DNA from: FEN-1219 sp963817615 | Lineage (GTDB): Bacteria > Pseudomonadota > Gammaproteobacteria > Steroidobacterales > Rariloculaceae | Length of the DNA: 64,000 nucleotides | Direction: 5' to 3' | Assembly (NCBI GenBank): GCA_963817615.1 | Contig: CAWFPH010000002.1 | Coordinates: forward strand, 2,170,001-2,234,000 | Shown: positions 44,801 through 53,123 of the stretch, in pieces | Layout of the letters: each line of letters starts with the position of its first letter | How positions within the stretch are numbered: position 1 is the first letter of the stretch | Position numbers and translations under genes: made by a program | The notes under the pieces: model-generated | Told to the model about the DNA's origin: nothing | The model's database searches: none | Seen by the model: the letters and a program-made list of their open reading frames with translations, nothing else

Positions 44801-45078
44801 CGTTCAGCGGCGACGTTTTCGGTGGCGGCGATACGCCGCTCGATCTCGACGTGGGCAGCGATTTGCTCGGACAGGACGAGCCGACCGGCACCGAAGAGGC
44901 GAATCCGCTCGATCCGCAGACGATGACGGAGGTCGGCACCAAACTCGATCTCGCACGCGCCTACATCGACATGGGCGATCCCGAGGGCGCGCGTAGCATC
45001 CTCGAGGAAGTGCTCGACGAGGGTGACCCCGGGCAGCGGCGCGAAGCGCAAAGCCTGATCGACGTCTTGAGCGCCTGA
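41821..45078 (+). CDS. fimV: FimV/HubP-type polar hub protein
   Basis: FimV is an inner-membrane, peptidoglycan-binding hub that organises the cell pole and supports type IV pili and c-di-GMP/cAMP signalling. The product is 1085 residues. A signal peptide leads into the conserved N-terminal domain (GDIELHSALNQPFQARI), a Pro/Ala-rich linker, a LysM-like domain (SETLWAIAEQH), a second linker, one membrane helix (about 440-465, VWIGLGVAALLFAALWYV), and an acidic cytoplasmic region with TPR-like ADFHMAYGLYDQAAELIQKA. A repeat of APTIETPTIET occurs around 44210-44290. The FimV C-terminus LARAYIDMGDPEGARSILEE ends the protein. It matches the FimX-like gene functionally. It starts the fimV-truA-accD-folC block. 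Confidence 0.93.
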   Translation: MRALARWGITPLLAAPLGASALGLGDIELHSALNQPFQARIALVATPDELQGLKVGLASPDTFDRYGLDHPSFLSRLQFRVVTERSGMSSIDISSRESIAEPFVTILVEATWSRGRRLREYTVLLDPPVLLPAPATAPAVQPAQTRPSESNAGGSINRAQQPARPAPQPTPPRSAPAPAPTSAPTPTTTRVPPRTPAATPSGSYGPVQRSETLWAIAEQHRPSDVSMNQMMVAIYEANPRAFGGNMNLLLVGSTLRLPEGAAVEQLAVADANAEVQKQNDEWQNRVSGRLRLVPTETAAAAAPESTPARAPGATPPAPSPAAPAAAANATAPQPNPNAAAAPGAEAGERPLAVRNDTLQGLQQQSAGASTSTNNTEAGAATPAAPAVDLGDDKVFTDDKTEPAAEPAAPAASEAPATPAAPQPAAPVSPPAGPSIASQALAWLAAPIVWIGLGVAALLFAALWYVRRKRQEPEDVTGRWEALEAEVDDDQVREATARLRRAAPEESIVVEEQARPRRGDAAAEAADEPRRGARRAERAPAAPPPADETLSSQTVINLDQADPVAEADFHMAYGLYDQAAELIQKALEAAPTRRDLKLKLLEVYFVWGNKEAFLKTAQTLRAELGDASDPDWAKVVIMGKQLCPDERLFSEATPGAARVDVDLEAGDAPLDLAFDDASVGGVDLDLGEEESGLDFDLESSATRKQERAPTAPAQPKRGRAGDKDDLLDIGERTAAGLEAALFEPEQPDAGSATTPDLSADSLAVTQESPTIESQRGATATWARVAPESPTTELAGSEAPTIETPTIETAGPDAPTMETPTIETRRTSEPPTVEQPRLSASSQSSDNTSEIHLDDLGLDVSDFEDLPQDLGELPGDASSDSDTRQQPALVADDEDQLLSATGVTQVLRAEEDDEDVEQRKTAVLGDEDATMLAPGYGDNTMTGTEVLEHRFELDEESGDTSLVKALRRDDDLDLNLDDLSAALHGGDTVEQPRTSPFSGDVFGGGDTPLDLDVGSDLLGQDEPTGTEEANPLDPQTMTEVGTKLDLARAYIDMGDPEGARSILEEVLDEGDPGQRREAQSLIDVLSA

Positions 45079-45141
45079 CGCTTCACTCGGTTCGTTGCGC
45101 CGCGGTGCCCACTGCCCGGCACCCGGCTGCGAGCTGCGCGT

Positions 45142-45927
45142 ATGCCTCGAATCGCGCTCGGTATCGAATACGACGGCACCGATTTCGTCGGCTGGCAGGT
45201 CCAACGGACCGGCCGAAGCATTGAAGCCGAGCTTTCGGCCGCGATCGGCAGGGTCGCCGACGAGACCGTCGTCGTGCACGGTGCGGGGCGCACCGACGCC
45301 GGTGTTCACGCGCTGCAGCAGGTGGCGCATTTCGATACGCGCGCAGAGCGCACGCTGCGTCAATGGCAGCTCGGGCTCAATTCGAATCTGCCTCCGGATA
45401 TCGCGATTCGCTGGGTGCTGCAAGTGCCCGACCGGTTCGACGCGCGTCGGTCAGCGACGAGCCGACGGTATCGCTACACGATTCTGCAGCAGCCCGGCCG
45501 ACCCGCGCTCGCTCGGCGACGCGTTTGGTGGCTGCGCGAACCCCTCGATTGCGCTGCGATGTGTGCGGCGTCGTTGCACTGGCTCGGTGAGCACGACTTT
45601 TCCGCATTTCGCGCCGCCGGCTGTCAGGCCAAGTCGCCGCTGCGCCGGTTGCTGAAGGTTGCCATTGCGCGTCGGAATCTAGGCGCCGGGATGATCGTCG
45701 AGCTCGAGTTCACGGCCAATGCGTTTCTGCAACACATGGTCCGGAACCTCGTGGGGACGTTGGCGGCGATCGGCCGCGGCGAGGTGCAGCCGGCTGCCGC
45801 CGCTGAGATCTTGGCGAGCCGCGACCGGACTGCGGCCGGCGTTACCGCGCCTGCCGCGGGTCTTACGCTGATCGAGGTGTTGTATCCGCAGCACTACGGG
45901 ATTCCCGCAGCGGGGGACGACGTTTGA
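45142..45927 (+). CDS. truA: tRNA pseudouridine(38-40) synthase TruA
   Basis: TruA makes pseudouridine at positions 38-40 of tRNA anticodon arms. The product has 261 residues. The catalytic aspartate lies in GAGRTDAGVHAL, the N-terminus is LGIEYDGTDFVGWQVQ, and the C-terminal block is FLQHMVRNLVGTL. The gene follows fimV by 63 bp. The trpF gene that stands between truA and accD in Pseudomonas is not present; only 56 bp separate the two here. Confidence 0.96.
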   Translation: MPRIALGIEYDGTDFVGWQVQRTGRSIEAELSAAIGRVADETVVVHGAGRTDAGVHALQQVAHFDTRAERTLRQWQLGLNSNLPPDIAIRWVLQVPDRFDARRSATSRRYRYTILQQPGRPALARRRVWWLREPLDCAAMCAASLHWLGEHDFSAFRAAGCQAKSPLRRLLKVAIARRNLGAGMIVELEFTANAFLQHMVRNLVGTLAAIGRGEVQPAAAAEILASRDRTAAGVTAPAAGLTLIEVLYPQHYGIPAAGDDV

Positions 45928-45983
45928 TGGGGCAGAACCGCTTTCGGCTATGATGCGCCGAACCTCGAGTCGGTGCGCAAGGT

Positions 45984-46844
45984 ATGAGCTGGTTCGACAA
46001 GTTGATGCCTTCCCGGATACGCACCGAGAAAAGGAAGCACTCGGTGCCCGAGGGCTTGTGGGTCAAGTGCTCCGGCTGCGCGGCGCAGCTGTATCGCGCC
46101 GAGTTGCACCGCAACCTGCACGTCTGTCCCAAGTGCGGACATCATCTACGGATCGGCGCTCGCGAGCGGCTGGAAATGTTCCTCGATCCGGAGTCGGGCT
46201 ACGAGCTCGCCGCGAACCTGGAGCCGCAAGATCCGCTGCGCTTCAAGGACAGCAAACGTTACCGTGACAGGTTGAATCAGGCGCAACGCGAGACCGACGA
46301 GCGCGACGCAATGATCGTGATGGCGGGCACGCTCAAGGGTATGCCGATCGTGGCCGCGGCATTCGAGTTTCGGTTCATGGCGGGCTCGATGGGCTCGGTG
46401 GTCGGCGAGCGGTTCGTGCGGGCGGTTGCGTACTGCATCCAGCATCGGCGACCACTCGTGTGCTTTTCGGCCAGCGGCGGCGCTCGAATGCAGGAGGCCT
46501 TGTTCTCGCTGCTGCAAATGGCGAAGACCAGCTCGTCGCTCGCCGAGCTGGCGGCGGCCAAGGTGCCGTACGTCTCCGTGATGACCGACCCCACCACCGG
46601 CGGTGTTTCCGCGAGCCTCGCGCTTCTCGGCGATGTGAACATTGCCGAGCCGGGCGCGCTGATTTGCTTTGCCGGCCCGCGGGTGATCGAGCAGACGACC
46701 GGCGAAACGCTGCCGGAGGGCTTCCAACGGGCCGAATTTCTGCTGGAAAAAGGTGCGATCGACATGATTCTCGATCGACGCCAGGCACGCGAGCAGATCG
46801 CCGGATTGCTCGCCAAGCTGACCGATCGGCCGGCTCTCTCCTAA
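45984..46844 (+). CDS. accD: Acetyl-CoA carboxylase carboxyltransferase subunit beta
   Basis: AccD with AccA transfers carboxyl from biotin to acetyl-CoA to make malonyl-CoA. The 286-residue product has the N-terminal zinc ribbon (CSGCAAQLY then CPKCGHH), the crotonase-fold core with SGGARMQEALFSLLQMAKT and the oxyanion block DPTTGGVSAS. A TATGAT box at 45949 lies 19 bases after TTGATG and could be a weak promoter. folC follows after 16 bp. Confidence 0.97.
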   Translation: MSWFDKLMPSRIRTEKRKHSVPEGLWVKCSGCAAQLYRAELHRNLHVCPKCGHHLRIGARERLEMFLDPESGYELAANLEPQDPLRFKDSKRYRDRLNQAQRETDERDAMIVMAGTLKGMPIVAAAFEFRFMAGSMGSVVGERFVRAVAYCIQHRRPLVCFSASGGARMQEALFSLLQMAKTSSSLAELAAAKVPYVSVMTDPTTGGVSASLALLGDVNIAEPGALICFAGPRVIEQTTGETLPEGFQRAEFLLEKGAIDMILDRRQAREQIAGLLAKLTDRPALS

Positions 46845-46860
46845 GTACGTTCTGAACCCG

Positions 46861-48189
46861 ATGGTGACGTCGCTGCGCGGCCGGACGCTCGAGGAATGGC
46901 TCGCCTGGTTTCAGGCGCTCCACCCGAAGAAGATCGACTTGAGCCTCGAGCGGCTCACGGCGGTGCTCGGGCGGCTCGACCTTCTGCATCCGCCTTACCG
47001 GGTGATCACCGTGGCCGGTACCAACGGTAAGGGCTCCTGTGTCGCGATGCTCGAGAGCATCTACTGGCACGCCGGCTATCGAGTCGGCTCGTTCACCTCG
47101 CCCCACATTTGGCGCTTCAACGAGCGAATCCGTTTCGACGGTGCCGATGCCACGGACCAAGAGCTCGTCGAGCTGTTCGAGACGATCGGCGCGACGCTCG
47201 GCTCGATCACGTTGTCGTATTTCGAATCGTCCGCGGTTGCCGCCCTGCTGCATTTCGCACGCCGGCGTGCGGAGGTCGCGGTGCTCGAGGTCGGCATGGG
47301 CGGCCGGCTCGACGCCGCAAATGCGATCGATGCCGACGGCGCCTTGATCGTCTCGATCGACCTCGACCACCAGGAGTGGCTCGGCAATGATCGTGAGGCG
47401 ATCGGGCGGGAGAAGGCGGGAATCATGCGAGCCGGCAAGCCCGTCGTCGTCGCCGATCGGAAGCCGCCGCGCAGCGTGCTCGATCACGCCTCGGCGTCGG
47501 GCGCTCGGCTTTCATTGATCGGCAGGGACTTCGCGCCTCGCCGAATCGGCAACGCGTGGCGGCGCGCCGCCGATCCCGACAGCGCGGCGCCGCTGCCGCT
47601 GCCGCCGTTCGGCGGAGAGGAACAGTTCGACAACGCGGCGGCTTGCGCAGCGGTGGTCGAGTCCCTCCGGAGCGAGCTGCCGGTCGATGACGCGGCCCTC
47701 GCGGCCGGGATCCGCAACGCCTACCTTCGCGGCAGACTCGAGCGGCGTGTCGTCGCGGGCGTCGAGTGGGTGTTCGACGTCGCGCACAATCCGGCGGCTG
47801 CGACGATCTTTCGCGGCTCGCTCGCGCGGCTGCCGCCGGCTCCCCGCACGTTGGCCGTGTTCGCTGCCATGCGGGATAAGGATGTTGCGGGCGTGCTCGC
47901 GCCGTTCATCGACACCGTCGACGGCTGGTACGTGACGCAGGCCGATCCTGACCGCGGCGCCACTGCCGGCGATCTCGGCGCGATGCTCGAGCGGTTGGGC
48001 GCTCGAGACGTAACCGTCGTCACATCGGTGGAGGCCGCGTGCTCGGCCGCGCGCGCTGCCGCGAGTGCCGGGGAACGTGTGCTCGTGTTCGGTTCGTTCC
48101 ATACCGTTGGCGCCGCGACGACGTCGCTTGGGCTATACTGCGCTCCCTCCCGACAGACTGACCGACCCGCCGGATGGATCAGGGTTTGA
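46861..48189 (+). CDS. folC: Bifunctional folylpolyglutamate/dihydrofolate synthase
   Basis: FolC adds glutamate to dihydropteroate and to folates. The product has 442 residues. The P-loop is VAGTNGKGSCVAML, the Mur-ligase-type block FTSPHIWRFNERIR follows, and YFESSAVAALLHFARR with EVGMGGRLDAANAID complete the ATP site. The C-terminal domain contains WVFDVAHNPAA. The last 16 bases overlap the start of the SPOR-domain gene, so translation is coupled. The accD-folC-dedD-cvpA-purF order is standard. Confidence 0.96.
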   Translation: MVTSLRGRTLEEWLAWFQALHPKKIDLSLERLTAVLGRLDLLHPPYRVITVAGTNGKGSCVAMLESIYWHAGYRVGSFTSPHIWRFNERIRFDGADATDQELVELFETIGATLGSITLSYFESSAVAALLHFARRRAEVAVLEVGMGGRLDAANAIDADGALIVSIDLDHQEWLGNDREAIGREKAGIMRAGKPVVVADRKPPRSVLDHASASGARLSLIGRDFAPRRIGNAWRRAADPDSAAPLPLPPFGGEEQFDNAAACAAVVESLRSELPVDDAALAAGIRNAYLRGRLERRVVAGVEWVFDVAHNPAAATIFRGSLARLPPAPRTLAVFAAMRDKDVAGVLAPFIDTVDGWYVTQADPDRGATAGDLGAMLERLGARDVTVVTSVEAACSAARAAASAGERVLVFGSFHTVGAATTSLGLYCAPSRQTDRPAGWIRV

Positions 48190-48899
48190 AGGAACGGCTT
48201 ATTGGTGCGGCAGTGCTGGTCGCGCTCGGCGTCTGGCTCATTCCGTGGGTGCTGAACGGTCCCGAAGAGACTCACGAAACGCAAGCGACCTCGCTCGAGC
48301 TACCCTCGCCCGACGAACCGCTGCCCGTGAAGAGCGAGACGCTCGACCTGCGCCGCGACGAGGTGGCCCGCGAAGCGCCGGCCGTCGAGGAGAGCGCTGG
48401 CTCCGACGTCGGACCGGCCGCGAGTGAAGCGTCGGCTCCGGCCGCCGAGCTGACGACCGCTGCGGCGCCGAGCACGGCCGCGGACAGCGTTCCGGTTCGA
48501 GAAGTGAATCCGCCGCAGCCCGTTCCGACGGCCGCGGCGGTAGTGCCCGCAGCCAAGACGCCCGTCGCTGCGCCGGCGAGCAAGACGCCCGTGGTCGCCG
48601 CGCCCGTTTCGCAGCGGACCGCGCCGCCTCCGGCCGCTGCCAAGCCCGCCCCGGCGTCTGCAGCCGATGGCGGGTGGGCCGTACAGCTCGGAAGTTTCGG
48701 CGAGGAGGCGAACGCACGCCGGCTCGCCGGCCGCGTCAAGACCTACGGCTACAAGGCGGACGTTTCGAACTATCGGGCCGGCGGCCGCTCGCTGTATCGC
48801 GTGCGCGTGGGCCCGATGGCTGCACGAGGAGAAGCCGACGCGGCGGCATCGGCGCTCTCCGCGCATGGGTTTGTGGCTCAAGTAGTGGCGGTGGATTGA
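48174..48899 (+). CDS. dedD: SPOR-domain cell-division protein (DedD-like)
   Basis: The gene encodes 241 residues. One membrane helix near the N-terminus (IGAAVLVALGVWLIPWVL) is followed by a long Ala/Pro-rich periplasmic linker. A C-terminal SPOR domain (about 160-240) has the pattern WAVQLGSFGEEANARRLAGR and YRVRVGPMAARGEAD. SPOR domains bind denuded peptidoglycan at the septum. Position between folC and cvpA supports DedD. The start overlaps folC. Confidence 0.92.
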   Translation: MDQGLKERLIGAAVLVALGVWLIPWVLNGPEETHETQATSLELPSPDEPLPVKSETLDLRRDEVAREAPAVEESAGSDVGPAASEASAPAAELTTAAAPSTAADSVPVREVNPPQPVPTAAAVVPAAKTPVAAPASKTPVVAAPVSQRTAPPPAAAKPAPASAADGGWAVQLGSFGEEANARRLAGRVKTYGYKADVSNYRAGGRSLYRVRVGPMAARGEADAAASALSAHGFVAQVVAVD

Positions 48900-48912
48900 G
48901 CGCCGAGGCGCT

Positions 48913-49410
48913 ATGACGCCGGCCGACTACCTGATCGTGGCGGTGTGCGTGGCCTCGGCATTGGTCGGCGTGTGGCGCGGCTTTGCGCGCGAGGCGCTGT
49001 CGTTGCTGACCTTGCTCATCGCGATCTGGCTCGCGTGGCGGTTTGCGAGCGTGATCGAGCCCTATTTCGGCGCATGGGCCGGGGCTCCGGACGTACGGGT
49101 TTGGGCCGCCCGCGTGGCCGTGTTCATCGTCGTGCTGATCATCGGAGGCGTGATTACGTGGCTGGCGCGGACGCTGATTCGACATTCGGGGCTGAGCGGC
49201 CTCGACCGCCTTCTCGGAGCGGCCTTCGGTGTCGTGCGGGCGGGCGTGCTCATCGGACTCGCCGCGTTGGTCTTGGATTTCGCGGGGTTGGACCAAGATC
49301 CGTGGTGGCGTGATGCGCGCTTCAAGCCGTACGCCGATCGGATAGCGGCCGCCGTTCTTTACTACGCGGAGCTTGGCAATCGCTATTTGAGCGAGCAGCA
49401 GCCCGTGTAA
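48913..49410 (+). CDS. cvpA: CvpA family membrane protein
   Basis: The gene encodes 165 residues with four hydrophobic segments: YLIVAVCVASALVGVW, LSLLTLLIAIWLAW, VAVFIVVLIIGGVI and AGVLIGLAALVLDF. The family block GLDRLLGAAFGVVRA is clear. CvpA was found as a factor for colicin V production; in other species it affects envelope stress and purine-linked phenotypes, but its role is unresolved. It precedes purF with 59 bp between, the conserved arrangement. It starts 13 bp after the SPOR gene. Confidence 0.94.
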   Translation: MTPADYLIVAVCVASALVGVWRGFAREALSLLTLLIAIWLAWRFASVIEPYFGAWAGAPDVRVWAARVAVFIVVLIIGGVITWLARTLIRHSGLSGLDRLLGAAFGVVRAGVLIGLAALVLDFAGLDQDPWWRDARFKPYADRIAAAVLYYAELGNRYLSEQQPV

Positions 49411-49469
49411 CGAGAGCCGGTCGCCGGTGGTCTAAGTAGTTGCGGTCTATTCATCGCAGGTAAGCGCAG

Positions 49470-50999
49470 ATGTGTGGAATCGTCGGAATAGTCGGTCAGG
49501 CACCCGTCAATCAGTCAGTTTACGACGCGCTCACGGTGCTGCAGCACCGGGGGCAAGACGCAGCGGGCATCATGACGGACGACGCCGGCCGTCTGAAAGT
49601 TCGCAAGAGCAATGGCCTGGTGCGCGACGTGTTTCAAGAGCGCCACATGCTGAAGCTCGGCGGCAACGTGGGCCTCGGACACGTGCGTTATCCGACCGCA
49701 GGCAGCGCGAGCTTGTCCGAAGCGCAGCCGTTCTACGTGAATTCCCCCTACGGCATCTGCCTCGCGCACAACGGCAATCTCGTGAACGCCGATGAGCTCA
49801 AACGCCTCGTCGAGCAGCAGGACCACCGCCACCTGAACACGACCTCGGACTCCGAAGTGCTGCTCAACGTGTTCGCACACGAGCTCGACCGACGTGCGAG
49901 CAATGGACTCAAGCCTTCCGAGATCCTCGATGCGGTCGAAGCGCTCTACAAGCGCTGCTCGGGCGGCTATGCCGTGATCGCGATGATCATCGGCTACGGC
50001 ATCGTCGCTTTTCGCGATCCGCACGGAATTCGTCCACTGGTGCTCGGCATCCGCGAGACGGCGCGCGGCGTCGAGCGAATGCTGGCGTCCGAGAGCGTGG
50101 CGCTCGACGCGCTCGGGTTCGAGGTGGAACGCGACGTGCTGCCCGGCGAAGCCGTCTACATCGACAAGCGCGGCTTCTTGCATAGCCGCCAGACCTCGGC
50201 GCGCGCGGGGTACACGCCGTGCGTCTTCGAGTTCGTCTACTTCGCTCGGCCGGACTCGATCATCGACAATCTATCCGTCTACAAGGCGCGGATGCGGATG
50301 GGCGAGAAGCTTGCGGACAAGATCTTGAGAGTGCGCCCGGATAACGACATCGACGTAGTCATCCCGATCCCCGACACGTCGCGCACCGCTGCGATGCAGG
50401 TTGCGCACCGACTCGGAGTGAAATATCGCGAGGGATTCATCAAGAACCGTTACATCGGGCGGACGTTCATCATGCCGGAGCAGGCTGCCCGTACGGCTTC
50501 CGTGCGCCGAAAGCTGAATGCGATCGGGCTCGAGTTCGCGGGCAAGACCGTGCTGCTCGTCGACGACTCGATCGTGCGCGGCACCACCTCCCAGCAGATC
50601 ATCGAGATGGCGCGCGAGGCCGGGGCCCGCAAGGTCTATTTCGCCTCGGCGGCGCCGCCCGTGCGCTATCCCAACGTCTACGGCATCGACATGCCGGCGG
50701 CGCATGAGCTCGTTGCCGCGGGGCGCACGGAGGAGCAGGTGCAGCGCAAGATCGGCGCGGACTGGCTCGTGTATCAAGACCTCAACGATCTCGTGCAGGC
50801 CGTGATCCACAAGAAGGCAGACATCGACGGTTTCGACACGTCCTGCTTCTCGGGCGAATACGTCACCGGCGACGTGAGCCGCGCGTACCTCGATGCCCTC
50901 GAGGTGATTCGCTCGAACTCGGCGAAGGCGAGGCGCGACGCAATGGTGCGTGCCGAGGAGCTCGACGACGACACCATGCAAGCCGCCAGCGGGCTGTGA
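49470..50999 (+). CDS. purF: Amidophosphoribosyltransferase
   Basis: PurF catalyses the first committed step of purine synthesis, moving the glutamine amide to PRPP. The product has 509 residues. The N-terminal nucleophile Cys2 is exposed directly after the initiator Met (MCGIVGIVGQ), so no propeptide is needed. The PRPP-binding loop is VLLVDDSIVRGTTSQQI. The YPTAGSASLSEAQPF and HNGNLVNADEL blocks belong to the glutaminase domain. The next gene, a kinase, starts three bases after the stop. Confidence 0.97.
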   Translation: MCGIVGIVGQAPVNQSVYDALTVLQHRGQDAAGIMTDDAGRLKVRKSNGLVRDVFQERHMLKLGGNVGLGHVRYPTAGSASLSEAQPFYVNSPYGICLAHNGNLVNADELKRLVEQQDHRHLNTTSDSEVLLNVFAHELDRRASNGLKPSEILDAVEALYKRCSGGYAVIAMIIGYGIVAFRDPHGIRPLVLGIRETARGVERMLASESVALDALGFEVERDVLPGEAVYIDKRGFLHSRQTSARAGYTPCVFEFVYFARPDSIIDNLSVYKARMRMGEKLADKILRVRPDNDIDVVIPIPDTSRTAAMQVAHRLGVKYREGFIKNRYIGRTFIMPEQAARTASVRRKLNAIGLEFAGKTVLLVDDSIVRGTTSQQIIEMAREAGARKVYFASAAPPVRYPNVYGIDMPAAHELVAAGRTEEQVQRKIGADWLVYQDLNDLVQAVIHKKADIDGFDTSCFSGEYVTGDVSRAYLDALEVIRSNSAKARRDAMVRAEELDDDTMQAASGL

Positions 51000-51002
51000 T
51001 CC

Positions 51003-52199
51003 TTGCGCTTCCTGATCGTCGACGAGGATCCGGACTACCGGCAGCTGCTGCGCTATCACTTGGAAGTGGAGTGGCCTGACGCCGCGATCGAGGAGCGCTC
51101 CTCGCCGGCGGCGCTGAGCGGGCCGCGCGGTTTCGACCTCGCGGGCGTCGATCTGCTGCTGCTCGGCGGCCAGGGCGACCTCGCCGCCCTGCGCGAGCTC
51201 GCGCGGCGCGAAGACTGCCCGCCGGTCATCCTGTTCGCTGGGCGGAGCGACGAATTCCTCGCCGTCGACGCGCTCAAAGCCGGAGCGGCCAACTTCTTCC
51301 CGAAGGCGCACGTCAAACATGGGCGCTTGATCGATGCGATTCGCGCCGAGCTGCACGTCCAACGGATCGACGAGACCGGCACGTTGCTCGCGAATCATTC
51401 CGATCGCACGGGCGGGAGGCGACGGTTGCTCGCGAAGCTCTACGCGGGAGATTTGTCGTCCGTCTATTTGGCCGAGGCGGAGGGCAGCGGCGAGAGGATC
51501 GCGTTCAAGGTGCTGCGCCACGTTCCGGATGCGGGAGGCGGACGGCTCTTCGATCGCTTTCTCCAGGAGTACGAGGTCATCGCCCGCGTGAGTCATCCGA
51601 ACGTCGTGCAAATCTTCGATCTCGGCGTCGCGGACGACCACGCGTATATCGCCATGGAATATCTCGGCGCGGGCAGTCTCGCCGAGCGCCTGATCGGCGC
51701 GCTGCAGCCGGCCGTCGCGGTCGACTATGCTCGGCAGATCGCGAGCGCTCTCTCGGCAATCCACGAGGCCGGGATTTTGCATCGCGACTTGAAGCCGGCC
51801 AACATCATGTTTCGCGATGCCGGCAGTCTCGCGTTGATCGACTTCGGTCTCGCGAAGCAAATGCGGTTGCAGGCCGCGATCACGGGTACGGGACAGATCT
51901 TCGGCACGCCCTACTACATGAGCCCGGAGCAGGGTCACGCCGAGCCGACCGATGAGCGGTCCGATATCTACAGCCTCGGCTGCATCTTCTACGAGATGCT
52001 GACCGGCGAACGTCCGTTCACGGCCACTTCACCGATGGGCGTGATCTACCGTCATGCGCACGCCCCGCGGCCGCGGCTCGGACGCGCCCTCACCGACCTG
52101 CAACCGATACTCGACCGCATGCTCGCCATCGAGCGACTCGAGCGCTATCAATCCGCCGACGACCTGCTCGGCGAGCTCGCGACCGTCGCCGCCAGCTAG
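51003..52199 (+). CDS. Pseudo-receiver domain fused to a Ser/Thr protein kinase
   Basis: The gene encodes 398 residues from a TTG three bases after purF. Residues 1-120 fold like a response-regulator receiver: the acidic pair VDEDPDY and the lysine in FFPKAHV are present. The strand that should end in the phosphoacceptor Asp instead reads VDLLLLGGQGD, with Gly at that place. Residues about 140-395 form a Hanks kinase: IAFKVLRH lysine, ILHRDLKPANIMF loop, IDFGLAK, and FGTPYYMSPEQGH. The kinase looks active and the receiver inactive. There is no membrane helix. The input and substrates are unknown. It may be co-expressed with purF. Confidence 0.87.
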   Translation: MRFLIVDEDPDYRQLLRYHLEVEWPDAAIEERSSPAALSGPRGFDLAGVDLLLLGGQGDLAALRELARREDCPPVILFAGRSDEFLAVDALKAGAANFFPKAHVKHGRLIDAIRAELHVQRIDETGTLLANHSDRTGGRRRLLAKLYAGDLSSVYLAEAEGSGERIAFKVLRHVPDAGGGRLFDRFLQEYEVIARVSHPNVVQIFDLGVADDHAYIAMEYLGAGSLAERLIGALQPAVAVDYARQIASALSAIHEAGILHRDLKPANIMFRDAGSLALIDFGLAKQMRLQAAITGTGQIFGTPYYMSPEQGHAEPTDERSDIYSLGCIFYEMLTGERPFTATSPMGVIYRHAHAPRPRLGRALTDLQPILDRMLAIERLERYQSADDLLGELATVAAS

Positions 52200-52248
52200 T
52201 CCGAGATCGACGGTCGAGTCGAGGCCGCGCGGCGCGCAAGCGCTGCCG

Positions 52249-53007
52249 TCAATACCAATGTGCGAGCCGAACCTCGATCGGCTTATCGGTGCCGACGAGC
52301 TTCTTGAACTTCTCGACGTCGCTGCCGCGGTAGTGATACGGGTAGACGATCTTCGGGGCGAACTCACGCACGGCGCTCGCCGCCTGCTCCTCGGTCATCG
52401 TGTACGGCAGATTGAAGCAGACGAATGCGACGTCGATGTTCTTGAGCGCGCGCATCTCGGGGATGTCCTCGGTGTCGCCGCTGATGTAGATGCGCTTGCC
52501 GCCCACGGCGGCCACGTAGCCGTTGCCGCGGCCCTTCGTGTGGTACTGCAACCGGTCTTTCGTCGTGTTGTACATCGGGATCGCTTCGAGCGAGATGCCC
52601 TTGACGGACTTCGATTCGCCGTTCGCAAGCACGGTCGTCTTCGCGCGCAGGTCGTCCGGGAGCTGCATCGCCACTGCCTGCGGTGCCACGATGGCGGTGT
52701 CGGGCCCGGTCACGGCCGCCAGCGTGTCGGCGCTCAGATGATCGCCGTGGATGTCGGTGATCAGCACGAGATTCGCGGACGGCATGCCGGCGAACGCCGC
52801 GGCGCCGCCGATCGGATCGACGTAGATCGTCGTGCCGTTCCAGGCCATTGCGAACGTCGCGTGGTTGATCGGATGGATCACGAGGTCGCCGCCCTTGGCG
52901 GTCGGAATGTGGTCGCCGTCGAGCGCGCCCGCAGCCGGCGAGGCCGTTGCGGCGAGCATCAGGATCGAGATCAAGTAGCGGTTGCGGCTAGGTTCTGATC
53001 GAAGCAT
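52249..53007 (-). CDS. Exported MBL-fold metallohydrolase (UlaG/L-ascorbate lactonase-like)
   Basis: The gene encodes 252 residues from the ATG at 53007, which follows GGAGGG. A signal peptide (YLISILMLAATASPAAG) leads into a metallo-beta-lactamase fold. The metal motif reads LITDIHGDHLS, with Asp where many family members have the first His. GGKRIYISGDTEDIPEM supplies the next Asp, and YPYHYRGSDVEKF the last His. The domain resembles the UlaG-like group. The substrate is unknown. The frame runs on to 53169 inside lpxH, but without a plausible start. Confidence 0.85.
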   Translation of the reverse strand: MLRSEPSRNRYLISILMLAATASPAAGALDGDHIPTAKGGDLVIHPINHATFAMAWNGTTIYVDPIGGAAAFAGMPSANLVLITDIHGDHLSADTLAAVTGPDTAIVAPQAVAMQLPDDLRAKTTVLANGESKSVKGISLEAIPMYNTTKDRLQYHTKGRGNGYVAAVGGKRIYISGDTEDIPEMRALKNIDVAFVCFNLPYTMTEEQAASAVREFAPKIVYPYHYRGSDVEKFKKLVGTDKPIEVRLAHWY

Positions 53008-53123
53008 TGCGGTTCTCCCTCCGTTTCGTTTCGTCTGATCGTGCAGCCTGCGGCCGCCGCGCGGATTCGCGGATCGTATCGTCCGCTCGATGCCCGTGCC
53101 CAAACCACGCGAACCGATTGCTC

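Noticed and set aside
44038..45423. 461-codon minus-strand frame opposite fimV
   Set aside because: The composition reflects the acidic repeats of fimV read backwards. There is no family motif and fimV is clearly the coding strand.
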